NCBI RefSeq assembly: GCF_002999335.1
Contig: NW_020312036.1
Location: forward strand, 806,001-870,000
From: Cyclospora cayetanensis
Lineage: Eukaryota > Apicomplexa > Conoidasida > Eucoccidiorida > Eimeriidae
Length of the DNA stretch: 64,000 nt
Direction: 5' to 3'
Of the stretch, positions 22,580-33,732 are shown one piece after another; the first letter of the stretch is position 1, and the number at the start of each line of letters is the position of its first letter. Both the position numbers and the translations under genes were made by a program. A model generated the notes under the pieces. That model saw only the letters and a list, made by a program, of their open reading frames with translations. It had not been told where the DNA came from and ran no database searches.

Positions 22580-24065
22580 GGCGGTGTGTCGTGTTACTCC
22601 GACTTTGGTGAGCAAACTCGACAAAAAAGCCAGTTATGTAGGGCAAAAGTCACTACTGAAATATATTTGCGTCACAGCAATGTACATCAAGTTTCACTCC
22701 GTTTCAGATGCGCCTTATCGTACCAGCAGAACTGCATTTAGGCGACAAATCTGCACCGGTAACTGCTGGTGCTTCCGGCGGCTGTTAATTTATGAATTAT
22801 GCCCAGTAGTTGTCATGTTTAAAGGTGCACGAATGAGATAGGCTATGGGGAGGCTGCGGGGGTGACCAGGCTCAAAGAATACTGGTCATATGAAGAGGGA
22901 ATGCAAGGGGACAGAAATGAACGCCAACGTTCAAACACAAGTGCAAAAACAAGCGCAGGTAGCCTACTATTCTAAAATTAGCATACGTTGGGGTATCTGC
23001 GGGAGCATCTTGTCGATTGTTTCGCAGTGTTAGCCCCAAGGGTCTCCTCAGCGCAGCTATTTATTGGGGGAACGTCCAGGGAGCTTGCGCGTGGAGAGTG
23101 ATTCATGAAGACAACATACGGCAAAACAGGCGTCGCAAATCCAAAAACTATGTCTGCGCGCTTTCTGATTTTAGACGCATATTTGTACAGATTACAAATC
23201 GCGCCGCTGCGGGCACGGGCACGACTTCGAAGGTATCTTCACTGCCCACCCTCGTTGGGGCTCTACGTCATGAAACATTTGCTAAATTCACTGTATGTGA
23301 CCCGAGAGTGATGCATGTATCGAGCTGTAGGCATGGAAAGAGCCGAAATTATCTAGCACAACACCGAAGTCTCATCATTGCCAGGAGGCTGAGCATTTCC
23401 CAATGGAAACCACAGGTGCAGCGCCAAACTACGCATGTTCCTATTCTCTGCTTATCAGACAGTCAGAAGAGCTCTTGTTCGCTGCCCACAACCCATAGGT
23501 TTCGGCAAGACAGAAGAGGAGCAGCTAGCATATGTGGAGCTCCACTAAATGTCTCTGCAGGAAGATGCCTAACTTCGAGCAGAAAGCTTTTAAGTGTTTC
23601 TCAAAATAGTTCTTTCACTTCCTGGCCCAGTGAACTCGCCTTTCTCCCTCCAGAATTCCCATATGAGGAGAATGAGACAGATATGATGCGTCGAGCTGCA
23701 TCCTCAACGCACCTTTAGCATTCGCAGCTAGTTTCACGCACGCACGCACACACACACATACACCTATAGCGTCATCTTTTATCGATTCGCAGTCCTTATT
23801 TGATACATTTCAGATAAATATTACCAGTGTAGTAGAAAGGGAGTGAAGTAGCAAAGCCCGAGTCAATGCACGTTGCCGCAGGCTATCTGCACTCTGAACA
23901 AGCACACCTGGTACGACGCAGTGAATTACCACAAGGGAACAAAATATGTAGCCACTCCTAAGAATACACGGACAAATTAACTAGAAAGGCAATGCCTTCA
24001 AAATTCCTAAAGAATAATTCCCGCGGTTTCAACTTCTCTTCCGACTTTGTTTTACGTAAGTGATA
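22580..24065. other. AT-richer spacer, no supported gene
   Basis: The base composition shifts here: fewer CAG/CTG runs and more A+T than in the flanking gene regions. A 233-residue open stretch on the + strand (23017-23718) begins at a non-ATG codon and shows no domain, signal peptide or flanking splice sites. A CA repeat lies at about 23740-23765. Confidence 0.45.
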
Positions 24066-24375
24066 TTTAACGAAGTATTTGTGAAAAAATTGCCTATTTG
24101 GTTCGCCTGTTCATTTAGCTTTTTTCCTGCAGCGTAACATTAGGTCAATGCAAGATGGCACAATCTTATATGCGCGTAGCATAGATGCTCTGCTTAACTA
24201 GCTGTGAGTTCTAAGAGTGCGTAGAGAGTGCAGCTAGGCCCACCATCGGCGTCTCTATCCCATCATGAATAAACACTGAGTGACGAAGGCAGAGAGAAGG
24301 GGACACTTCTTAAAGGAAACACTCAACAACTTTCCATCACCCATCGTATTGAGACTCGAGTAAAGTACCTCACTA
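24066..24375 (+). repeat. Dispersed repeat, copy 1
   Basis: This stretch is a diverged relative of 63070-63365. Shared blocks in the same order are TTAACGRAG, CTGCARCGT, TAGATGCTCT, GTGCGTAGAGAGTGCARCT, a purine-rich middle, a CACTCAAYAAYTTTCYATC block and a final TGAG-CTCGAG / TGAGTCGCG element. Spacing between the blocks is nearly the same in both copies. No open frame is shared, so it is a non-coding repeat, a mobile-element remnant or an RNA gene family. Confidence 0.55.
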
Positions 24376-24761
24376 CAGAGGCCTCATGTCGAGCTATTTG
24401 CTTGACAAAAATCGATACTAGCAGTGATTCAGTGCTTCAAGGAAACCACAAACTTCATGCAAAGCAATACACACACACACACACACACACACGCACACCG
24501 ACCATCGAAGTTTATGTCGGTATGCACCGTTGCATGCAATCCAAGTTAGGGCTTCGGGATATCAGCTTCCTACTTGGCTCAGCGGACCGCAGTGCCGCTT
24601 CACTCACAAAAAGATAGCTAGGAGTAAGGCTTTTGTTATTTGCTTATTTTCAAACCCTGCTCTCAGTTAAGCTCAGTCTCCTTCTTAAGCTTAACCATGT
24701 GGGAATAGCAGACATTTATCTCAATTTTGGAATAACACCCATCCTTACATTCTCTCTAGTC
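24376..24761. other. Spacer with a CA repeat
   Basis: Contains a CA-dinucleotide run at about 24471-24496 and a TGCATGCA palindrome near 24531. No gene is supported. Confidence 0.5.
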
Positions 24762-24968
24762 ATGCCGAATCCTTATCAGCTGCTGAGCTGAGGAGCGAAG
24801 CATCAGCACTAGCCTTCTTCCAGAGCTTGGAGGCCCAGATAGACTTTGGGCTTGCAGGTGTCGTAGCACTTTGGGTGTTAGTGCTTGTAGCATGCCGGCA
24901 ACTGCGAGGAAAGCAGCTGGAGGCGAAATTGTATGCTAATGTTAATCCCTGTCTTAATCATGCCCGGT
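24762..24968 (+). CDS. Candidate terminal exon with a transmembrane helix
   Basis: After a TTCTCTCTAG acceptor the frame reads SHAESLSAAELRSEASALAF and continues through FQSLEAQIDF into a hydrophobic helix, GLAGVVALWVLVLVACRQL, a basic segment RGKQLEAKLYA and a stop at 24966-24968. The layout is like the C-terminal end of a single-pass membrane protein with a short cytosolic tail. Upstream exons were not found. A similar arrangement, helix then AKQLQSQL, occurs at 28299-28453. No family is recognised, and the open frame could be chance. Confidence 0.3.
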
Positions 24969-27900
24969 AAATCATGAAGCTGTTTCGGTTGCAGGAAAAA
25001 CGGAATTGATGCAAACAATGCTTCAATTGCTCCAACCGTGTAAAGCTCCCTTAGAGGCTACAGATATGTTCTAGCTAGCTCAATAGGGTCTAAGTGCATC
25101 CTGTTTGACCAAGAGCCAAGCCCGCAAAGCTCCGTGCAAAGCTTTCATAGGGACACCTATGCCTACACTCAGTAACTTTCTTTTAGGCTTGAATCAAGAT
25201 TTTCTCAAAACAGCTCCCTAATTTGTCCCTGCCCGCGGTCCTCAGCATTCCAACGTGAGGGAAAAGAGGAGTGCACCCACCTGCACCTGATTCCACATGG
25301 CACATAGCGCACCCGCAAGCAGCACTGCGACTTGTTGTATCAAGCTAGCAGGATTCTGCAATATCCAAGATACATGCACACGCAAGACCCATTCTGCACT
25401 TCGTAACTAAGGCTTCTAGATGTGAGTATTGTACTACAAAGTGGTAAAGAAGAGCTTAGCTGGCTACGACTTCCCACTAAAACTAAAAAGCGGCGCATCT
25501 AGGTTCCATTCTTGGCCGTGAAGGCCAAGTGCGCGCAGGAAGGCGAAACAGTTTTCGCCGTGTCGCAACCTTCCTGGCAACAGAAGTGGGACACGTGGTG
25601 CTGATGAGGAGGACAAAGTGAGCAGGAGCCGCTTAAAACGTGGAAGCGAAGAAAGATGCACAGACTAGCCAACAACGAACAAGGCACCACGCCACCCAGG
25701 CAGCGGTGGCATGATCGATCAATGCTATCACAGGCGTGAAATCAGTGAGTCTCCTGCTGGGGAGAAAAAAAAAGAAGCCGAGTAAAGTGTGCGAAGAGAA
25801 TCAAAATTTATACTAGCTCACCACTGCCGCCGTGCCTCAGAGCAATCTTTGCACGCAAATACAGCCAGCGCATGCAGCTTGTGCTTAAATAGGACCAAAA
25901 CGGAGCATGGGGAAGTATATGGGGACAGCAAATATAAGACTGTGTGCGCATTAATCGAAGTGCAGAAAAAGGCATGCCTACAGTAAGTGGAGACTTTCCG
26001 TGCTACATCCATTGATGAAGGTATATTTAGCCATATCAAACGTCGGCGAATGACAATAGTCAACGAACGCACAGTGTACCGTTCGTGGCAACAAGCTGTA
26101 AACCTAAAACGTTGCATATAAGCTACGGACAACAAAGGTTGTAGGTGGTCATCCGGCAGCCACTGATATTGGCGTTCCCTACCTCACTGTACTAGAAAAC
26201 CCCATCTAGTATTTGTTTGGCACCCAGCCGTCGTAGAAGGCATGATCTTAATAATCTCTTGTAGATTCTTCGTCTTCATCCGGGTATTGCCTGCTCGGCG
26301 ATGTCTAGGAATTATTCACGAAGCCCTTATATTTTCTTTAAACGAACGTTGATAGTTGTATGAATCTCCAGGTTCTAGGGAAGTCCAGAGAGTAAGAAAG
26401 AATATTGATACATGAGAGTCGCAAATGCTCGTAGCCACCTGAAGGCAGCTATTTTAGGCTGGTCACCCTGTATTGCACCCAGTAAAGCACGCCGATCCGC
26501 CGGAGTCAAGTACCCATACCCGTAACACAGAGGCCACGGCCGCTTCTCATGATTCTGTGCTTGTCTTTTTCCAGTTACATGAAGAAAAATGTGTTTACTA
26601 GCCACTTGCTGTCTAAATCCTTCCCCTGTCAAAGGCCACTACTGACCCCAGACCACCAGAAGTAGGCCCAGATTCGGTGAGAGCTCCTTTGTGTAAACCG
26701 GGTATGCGAAGAAGTAGCAGGACAGGTTTGCTTTCGTACTATAAACCCACTTGATGCAAGGAAGACAGACAAGCCAAGCGATTGAACTTGTGTGATCACA
26801 GAGTCGGGCAGAAGAAAGAATTCGGTGTGTCCTGTCTGTCCATCTTCCTCAGAATGATTTACACTTGTCATATTGTGATCAATGTGCAGACAGTCACAAA
26901 GGCACTCCAAAACGCAGCATCAAACGTGTGCTCCCGATCTACGAAAATATTTTGGGAAATCTGTGGGGCTTCCAGACACGAGTTAAAAAGTAGTCTTGTT
27001 ATTCCCCGATTTGTGCCAGATATGGAGCAAAAGGTGAAATGGGCGTATTTGCAGAATCTACCGAGAACAACGTGTATGCTATGCGCATCGTTGCCCTCGA
27101 GCAGCCCAGCATCAAAGTCCATAATCAGATAAGTTCAGATCCTTTGAGGAGCCGGAAGGCTCTGTACAGCATTGGGTTCAGCAGAAATGTGCAGCTTTAG
27201 TTGCTGAAACTCTGGGCATGGCAAGTGATACTATTCTGCCGCTGGACGCACCCAAGAACACTGGGGGCAACGTGAGAGCTTCACAACAGAGGTGTCAATC
27301 GCAACTCGGCCCGAAATTCTAATATGATTTGCAGTTATACCTACCAACTCGTTACTAGCCTCAATTGTCAGGAGGAAAGAACTCTCATAATCCTACAGCG
27401 AAAGTATGGTAGGAGCTGGACGACTTCTGAGAAACGTCCTTGCAGCGGCATCACCCTCTCTCCAGGTCATCGACCGCATTTAAACTAAATCTTTTGAAAG
27501 AGCAACCGTGTGAGAAAACTCTGTTATGAAATTGCACTAACTATATACAAACTCATGGAGCTCCCCGACGTCTTCGCGGGTCCACAACACTGAAGGCCGC
27601 GCCGTCATCGCCTTAGTTGTGGCCAGATCTGGCTAGATTCCTGCAACCCGGACACGGACTCGCAGAAGCACAAATTTTCCTTGTTAAAAGGCTAGCTTTT
27701 GTAGGTGTTTTTACTGCAGCAGCTGAACTGTGTAACGCAGGTGTCGTAGGTGCTCCTGAACGCATAGGCTAAATGCTACGACGTTGGACAGCCACCAATC
27801 TCTCTTGGTAGGCTCATGAAGATGCCGAGTAACCTCATGTTGCGATTTAGTTGAGACATTTATAGACTCTTAAGGCTTACTGGCATAATGGAGCTCGCGA

Positions 27901-28298
27901 GTGTGAATTTGGAACGCAGTTTCGTGCCTGCAATCTGGGCGATGGGGATTGGTCAGAAGGCCACTGTGGAATCAGATGGCCAGTAGACAGTCGATCCATC
28001 CAGCCTGTATACTAACTCACCACAATGAGGCATGAAAAGTTTTGCTTGATAGCGCCCTTCTTTTGGCGCCTAAAGCTAACGCCCAAGCCCCTCTTGCCTT
28101 ACTGGCCCCTGTTTCTGGTAGTGCCCACCGCGCTAGTTGATACTTCATCTTTGTCGCTTTTCCACACATTACATGCCCGCCAGAGACTTTCCTCTTCGTG
28201 CTATGAGAGCTTTCAATACCATGAAACATAGGGTGGCTGACTCGGGGACTAGCTTATTACGGTGCCTGGACAGGCACCAGCTGGCCTGCCTGCTGCAG
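24969..28298. other. Gene-poor AT-richer block
   Basis: No recognisable gene. Two minus-strand stretches have coding-like composition. 26868-27122 starts at a true ATG, has 84 codons and ends in a hydrophobic helix (AFWSAFVTVCTLITI). 26375-26632 reads PLCYGYGYLTPADRRALLGA and might be a terminal exon. Neither has verified splice partners, and the opposite strand is open across the first, so I do not annotate them as genes. Confidence 0.4.
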
Positions 28299-28453
28299 CT
28301 CGTCACCATCTAAACATCTGCAAGCTTCTCGTTGACGTTTGCTCAATCGTGCTGCTACTCGCCTGGATTTCAAGTAGGATCTTTACCGCAAAACAGCTGC
28401 AAAGCCAATTAGGCGGGATGCATGCCCAGAACCGAATTCTTGCACTCCGCTGA
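28299..28453 (+). CDS. Candidate terminal exon with a transmembrane helix
   Basis: After a CTGCTGCAG acceptor the frame reads RHHLNICKL, a hydrophobic helix LLVDVCSIVLLLAWISSRI, then FTAKQLQSQLGGMHAQNR and a stop. Helix length, the basic residues after it and the KQLxxxL motif resemble the candidate exon at 24762-24968, which raises the chance that both are real and related. No upstream exon or family is identified. Confidence 0.28.
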
Positions 28454-29257
28454 TGAGTTGCCCGCTTGTAGGCAAGCCCCGACTTGTTGAGCCACCACTT
28501 GTACCGTATTCTCCATATATGGAAAGAGCATTCGTAGAAAACCCAGGCATGCTTCTTCATAGAGTTTTCCCGCACAATAGCCTCCACACGCGCGCAGCCT
28601 TGGCCGGGTGCGCGCCTTCTGTTGGGAACCATGGCATGAATAAGATTGCGTAGCAGAGTACTGGTGGAACAAAGAAGTCACGGACCGTGTGGTTTTAGGG
28701 CCTCACCCACTTCAAAAAGACATTCTATTGCTATAGCCCCTACAATAGTTGCTCTCTACCACTGTCAGCAAGTCTGAGTTTACGAGACTCGGCTGACGAG
28801 TGACCGTGCAGAGTACACCCGTGGCACCGTCTCCTTGGCTAAGAGATCCACTTTGCATCCAACGTTCAGTGCCACCAGTAATTCTTGGTCATTAATGTAA
28901 TATTTGTGCTAGACCGTAATTGAAGCAATATGGATTTCCAACTACAACTTTTTTGAAACCCCTTCATTGCGCGCAGCTTCCGTGGAGGCTCTCCCTTTCC
29001 TTGACGCGCCTTCTTTTCTCTTCTAGCAGCCTACTTCCGCTGGGCCTAGTCAAGCTGCTAACATGGGTTGGGTGCTCAGCATGCGCTTGCAGTTCCGGCT
29101 GATATAAACCAATCTTCCACAATAAAAGCAGGTGCGATGTTAGGAGAATATCTGGGGCTACATTTGAGCGCGCTCGGTCTCTGGCCTCATGTTCTTGTTC
29201 ATCTTAGACCGTACGCTAGCACAATCGATATATTCCTGGCATCTATAAATTCTAAAG

Positions 29258-29554
29258 CCCGACAAAGTTCTTTGTGATCCACTGAAATGTCAGGAACTGT
29301 GCTCATTTGCTCCTGAGACATTAAGTAGTCCAGCATTTGTGGTGGCATCACCGATCGCTTACCAAGAAGCTGAGCCACTATCCATTGTGGGATTCCCTAA
29401 CGTGACACCTTTGGTAGACCTGAGGCAGATCACTGATGAATTTCATATTTGCATACATTGTGGGCTTAATGAACCAAATCCCTATGCTCCACAAGATATT
29501 GATTTTGCTATAAAACCCCCAGCTGAACTTGACACTTCCAAATTTTGTTGTTGA
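29258..29554 (+). CDS. Candidate Cys-rich terminal exon of an unidentified gene
   Basis: The frame from the TTCTAAAG acceptor to the TGA at 29552-29554 gives 98 residues with strongly protein-like character. It has a Cys-rich opening (DKVLCDPLKCQELCSFAPET), a hydrophobic-polar alternating centre (PLSIVGFPNVTPLVDLRQIT), then FHICIHCGLNEPNPYAPQD and a final KFCC. Seven Cys residues, no low complexity and lower GC set it apart from spurious frames. It recalls a disulphide-bonded secreted domain, but I do not recognise the family. The beginning of the gene was not found. Confidence 0.4.
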   Translation, partial: PDKVLCDPLKCQELCSFAPETLSSPAFVVASPIAYQEAEPLSIVGFPNVTPLVDLRQITDEFHICIHCGLNEPNPYAPQDIDFAIKPPAELDTSKFCC

Positions 29555-31733
29555 GCTGATCTCGGCATAAACTGATGAAAGACCTTATTAGGTGCTTGAA
29601 CTGTAGTACTCCTTAAAGGCTGACAGTGTTCCGTGCATAAATTGAGTCATTGTTGAAGCGCTTTTTCTTTGATAAACATGCAGTAAGATGCCATGGTTTC
29701 TCTTCATCTGGCCGGTACGAAGCGGTGCACGTCATCGAATGGCTGCTGAAATCTTCAAGTATTTGCCCATCCCTAAGGCATCATAGTTTTCTGGTCGGCG
29801 TAACCTCATCGAAGCCTCCATCACATACTTGAACTGGATTGAGAATTCTGTCTTTCTGGTTTTTGGTGAGCTTCCAAGCCGGTCTCTGCTGCCCCAGCAG
29901 AAGTTGCGCCAGCAACAACTGTCACCACTAAAAGGTTTTGCTCGTACACTGTTGCCGACAAAATCCAATTATTGAATGACCAACTGAACTGGTAGATACT
30001 GAACAACTGCTGCAACAAAAGCAGACACCGTATTGCATAGAGAGCCAGTGCATGAGCGGGGAATAGCAGCATTGAATAATGCGCTTCCATTAACCTCCAA
30101 CGCCTAATCCGAGGACCCCCTAGAAAGACGCCTATCTCCAGATTCAGTAACTTTATATCTGGCATTTTAAGTTTTCCTCAAAACAGCTTTCTTGCTCCAT
30201 CGCCCGTGCCTCTCGAAGCACGGTGTAAGAGAGGGACACCTAGAGTGTGCTTAGCTGCACGCTCCTCTGCACTCCTAGTATTCACAGCTACGTGTACATA
30301 GTATGTCTCGTACGCGTGCACAACCCCGAGTCTTCTTGTATCGAGCCAGCAGTACCCTACAGTAAATATCACATACACGCTGACAAATCAAGGAGCCAAT
30401 TGTTCACAGAGCCTTAGTTAAATATACCTAGCGTAGTAGAATGCGCTGAAGAGTAGCATTTCCCTGCGCACGCCATACTAGGCTCAATGTGAGAAACGAA
30501 GGAAAATTCGCGAACGTGCCGAGGTACATCTATGCACTCTAAGTATTCAGCCCTACGACTTTTATTGTATTCCTTGGCAAGAGAGCAAGTGGGGAGGTTT
30601 CTATTCGCCAGTGATAGATTATCAAGGTCTGAGCAAATGCATATGTTCGACAATGTTTAATGTGTGCTGCGGCAATATTTCGCTGCTCAAACGTATTCAG
30701 ATTACTAAACGATGCTATTTGAACAATGTACGTTTAGTGTGCACTAACCAATTTCATGAGAATTCGATGCTGCGAGGCCATAAAATGTCTAGTAGTAGGA
30801 GGGCGGTGCAACAGAGTGGGTAACTAGGGACCCGAATATGTCTATAATAAGCTAGCATTATAATCGCGTTTCAAGCCTATTTCTTCGCAGTCTTAGATGC
30901 AGCGCTCCACCAGAAATCGTCAAAGTGCTTGGATGGCTTAAATTGTTGTGGAGAAGGTTAATTTACAGTCGGTGCTGCATATTTTTACACATTCTTGTCC
31001 ACAGCGAAGCGTAAGTATGGGGAGGGTTTGACGAAAGAAGAAGTACCAAAGCCTATGTGTGAGTCAAAATTTACTTAACGCAGCACCAGTTTCCACTGGA
31101 ACTGTGGGAAAGCCCTTACCTCCAGCCCCCGACTTGGTTTGCATGTACCAGTGCACGCAGAGGCCCCGTACTCCGCTAGAACTGTCTATACGCTCGACTG
31201 CTCTTGGGGTCGGTTTCTCCGGGGATGCATTGGTTTGCTAGCAGTGGTGTGGTAGCTTTCAAAGAAAGTTGCTCGGGGGTGTGACTCGCAGGCGTACTAC
31301 CGCCAGTCTTATGAACATGGAAGTGTGGAATCTTCGAGCAGTCCCTGGGGTGTCTGCGGGCTTCCGCGCTGCTCAACACGATCGGGTAGACAAATCTTGT
31401 TTTGGGGGGATAGGAGCTTGCAAGGCTATCTACGGGCTTGCGCAGAGTGATAATCATATCAAGGGTTCGCCCACAGGTACTCTTACCCCCACTGGGAGCC
31501 CTGGTTGCACCATCGTGCTGAACAGGCTCAGGGGGAGGACGAACAGGCATCTGCCGGCAGCAACCGGAGGGTGGGCTATCATTAGACTTCCTGGTCAGTG
31601 GTAGAATACGCAAAGCTTTGGATTTTTGTACGTTCAATATTTTAAATGAAGAAAGAAGCTCTATTCAAGGCTGGCCTTTTAAATATCTTTCATTAGCTTA
31701 ATAAGGGAAGAAGACATGTTGTGTGCGTATGCA
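29555..31733. other. Gene-poor block, scattered coding-like pieces
   Basis: A minus-strand frame at 29827-29732, after a CAATCCAGTTCAAG acceptor, reads YVMEASMRLRRPENYDALGM and ends at a stop 11 codons later. It may be a terminal exon. A minus-strand open frame at 31176-31637 and a plus-strand one at 31269-31604 overlap each other, and neither can be preferred. Nothing here is assigned to a family. Confidence 0.4.
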
Positions 31734-31919
31734 CTAGCTGCTGATTGCGGCTAGCCGGGAGCAATCAAGTAGCAAAACGGGCGCAGCAACGTGTGCCGTT
31801 GCTGCACCTCTCCCCCCGTTCTCGAAGCCTGATTTCGGAGGCAGGCCTACGGGAAACGCTGCTGCAAGAGCACTTAATAATTTTTTACCCGGAGTGAGCC
31901 GGTGAGCTGTGGAGGCCAT
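31734..31919 (-). CDS. Small ORF with signal-peptide-like start
   Basis: An ATG-initiated frame of 61 residues opens MASTAHRLTPGKKLLSALAA and continues AFPVGLPP, with a basic then hydrophobic profile fitting a signal peptide. It ends at a TAG in the same exon. It might be the first exon of a secreted protein, because a CCGGGTAAAA site lies inside it, or it may be spurious. No relative is recognised. Confidence 0.22.
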   Translation of the reverse strand: MASTAHRLTPGKKLLSALAAAFPVGLPPKSGFENGGRGAATAHVAAPVLLLDCSRLAAISS

Positions 31920-33444
31920 CAAGGGGGCATTCGAGGATATGTCAAAACGGGTACATAGTGTAGCGGAGTAAAAAGCTGGCCTACGCCAGCGGCCACTGTA
32001 GGGGATACACTCCAGTTCCCTGAAGCTTTTCTGTTATAGTCCCAGTTCCCAGAGCCATATGCTAGAGTATACTTGTTGGTATTCTTACACTGCCGTAAAA
32101 ATGTGCCATAAGACCCCTCGGAAACGGAGTGCTGCTGAAACGCTGGTAAGGAGGCACTCTATGGCTAGGAGTCTTGCGGAAAGCGTAAGAATAGATGCAC
32201 CCTTATGGTGTATGTATGGCTGCATTGCACCCTTTCGCTGGCAACCTACAGGTCACGGTGAAGTTTCGCATACCTCTACACGCCTGTGAGTACAGAGCGG
32301 ATCATCTTGTCGAGCATCAACTAGGTAGATGCCCTTGTTAGTTGGCTTACTTTGCCTGAGTGTATTTTCGTGCATGCTGGGGGCGTCCTCTGAGATTGTA
32401 CTTACCCATACACGCATTGCCGTTCAGCTTACACTGACTTCAGGATAGCACAACTGTGCATTACCACCGCATGGCCTTACGAAATTAATTCCTACACACC
32501 TCCCTGAGCCATGCCTTATCCTGTTACTGCTAAGTTACTAAGCAATTGACCCCTTGAGAAAATTCTGGGTGACTGGTGAGGCGGCCTCCCCGAAACTGCT
32601 CGCCTTAAACAATACTTATTTGCCAGGCGGGCACATACAACTGGGCTGTCCTAAAGTCAGTGTAAGCTGGACGTCAATGCATACGCGGGTAAGTATAAGT
32701 TCGCAGGACGCCTCGCAATCAAGAGAATACACTAAGGCAAAGTATTCCAACTGGCAAGGGCATCTGCCTAGTTGATGTGGAAGCCTCCTGTTTTGGTGAG
32801 CGAACAGCACTGAGACCTTCTTGAACACCGTTCCAGTACCCAATCTCCTTGGTTACTCGCGATAACCCGTGGGTGTGCCACATTTTGATGTGCCTGCATA
32901 GTCTCAACAGCATTCTGCTAGGCCTTGTCCTCTGGATGGTCCTGTGGCCAGCTCTGATTAGACTTGTTTGAATTTGTTTGCATCGTTTCAGTTGGCTTTT
33001 GCAATACAGTATGGGTATTTTAAAAGGTCGCCAAGCTGCGTCTCAGGATGATGTATACGAATATAAGTAAAAAAAGTATACATAAATATCTATAAGCTTG
33101 AAAGCACATTCGAGGTACATGGTTCGTAGTTATGCAGCAGTGCGCAACCTTCTGCTACCCCTGGAATATCGCCTGAATTGGTGTCTTGTGCGAGGAGGGC
33201 TGCACCAATGGAGCGCACCCACATACAGGACTTGCAGATACTGTTTTTCCGTTTTCCAACAAGGCAGTACAAGCGGTTGCAGCCATGCGTCCACTTAAAA
33301 GAGTTTCCAGACCGGAACTGTTAGCACAATGCAGTGTCGGCACATCCCGATGTGGTGGGCTGTCTGGTCTCACTCCTTGGGGGGAGTTGTTCTAAGGACA
33401 GTGTAGGGGCACTGAGTCTAGGAATGCTCAGACAATTTATGCTC
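31920..33444. other. Spacer, no firm gene
   Basis: A + strand frame at about 32560-32775 reads LPGGHIQLGCPKVSVSW and looks coding-like, but it has no ATG and no clear splice pair. A minus-strand frame at 33090-33272 (CLVGKRKNSICKSCMWVRS) could be a later exon of the candidate gene starting at 33732. Both are unproven. Confidence 0.35.
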
Positions 33445-33732
33445 TTAGGAACCCACACATTTACCCAAACCGATAACTCTCCGTGTTTGCCCCCTAGTGG
33501 AATTTCTACCCCCCTCTGTGGTTTCATTCTGCGTGCTTTCTATTAGCGACCTTTGTGCCTTGTCCTTGTGGAAGTATACTTTTACAGGAATAGCGTAGCT
33601 GCCTGTTCGCCAGTGTGGCGACTTTTCGCTGTCGCGCACGGTGTGTAAGCCCCCCAAGTCTGCTTCTCCGAAGAAGGCAGCGCGAAAAACCTTCTCCTTC
33701 TGTCTCGAAAACGGGATTGGGAGGTACGGCAT
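33445..33732 (-). CDS. Candidate gene or first exon, unrecognised protein
   Basis: A true ATG opens a 95-residue frame with natural amino-acid balance: MPYLPIPFSRQKEKVF, FFGEADLGGLHTVRDSEKSP, then YAIPVKVYFHKDKAQRSLI, and a polar Gly/Arg-rich end before TAA. It has no repeats and no membrane segment. A TTGG/GTAAAT site near its end suggests it could instead be a first coding exon that splices leftward. No family is recognised. Confidence 0.38.
   Translation of the reverse strand: MPYLPIPFSRQKEKVFRAAFFGEADLGGLHTVRDSEKSPHWRTGSYAIPVKVYFHKDKAQRSLIESTQNETTEGGRNSTRGQTRRVIGLGKCVGS

Noticed and set aside
23017..23718. 233-residue open frame in the spacer
   Set aside because: Non-ATG start, no domain, no signal peptide, no splice partner; long frames like this arise by chance in moderate-GC DNA.
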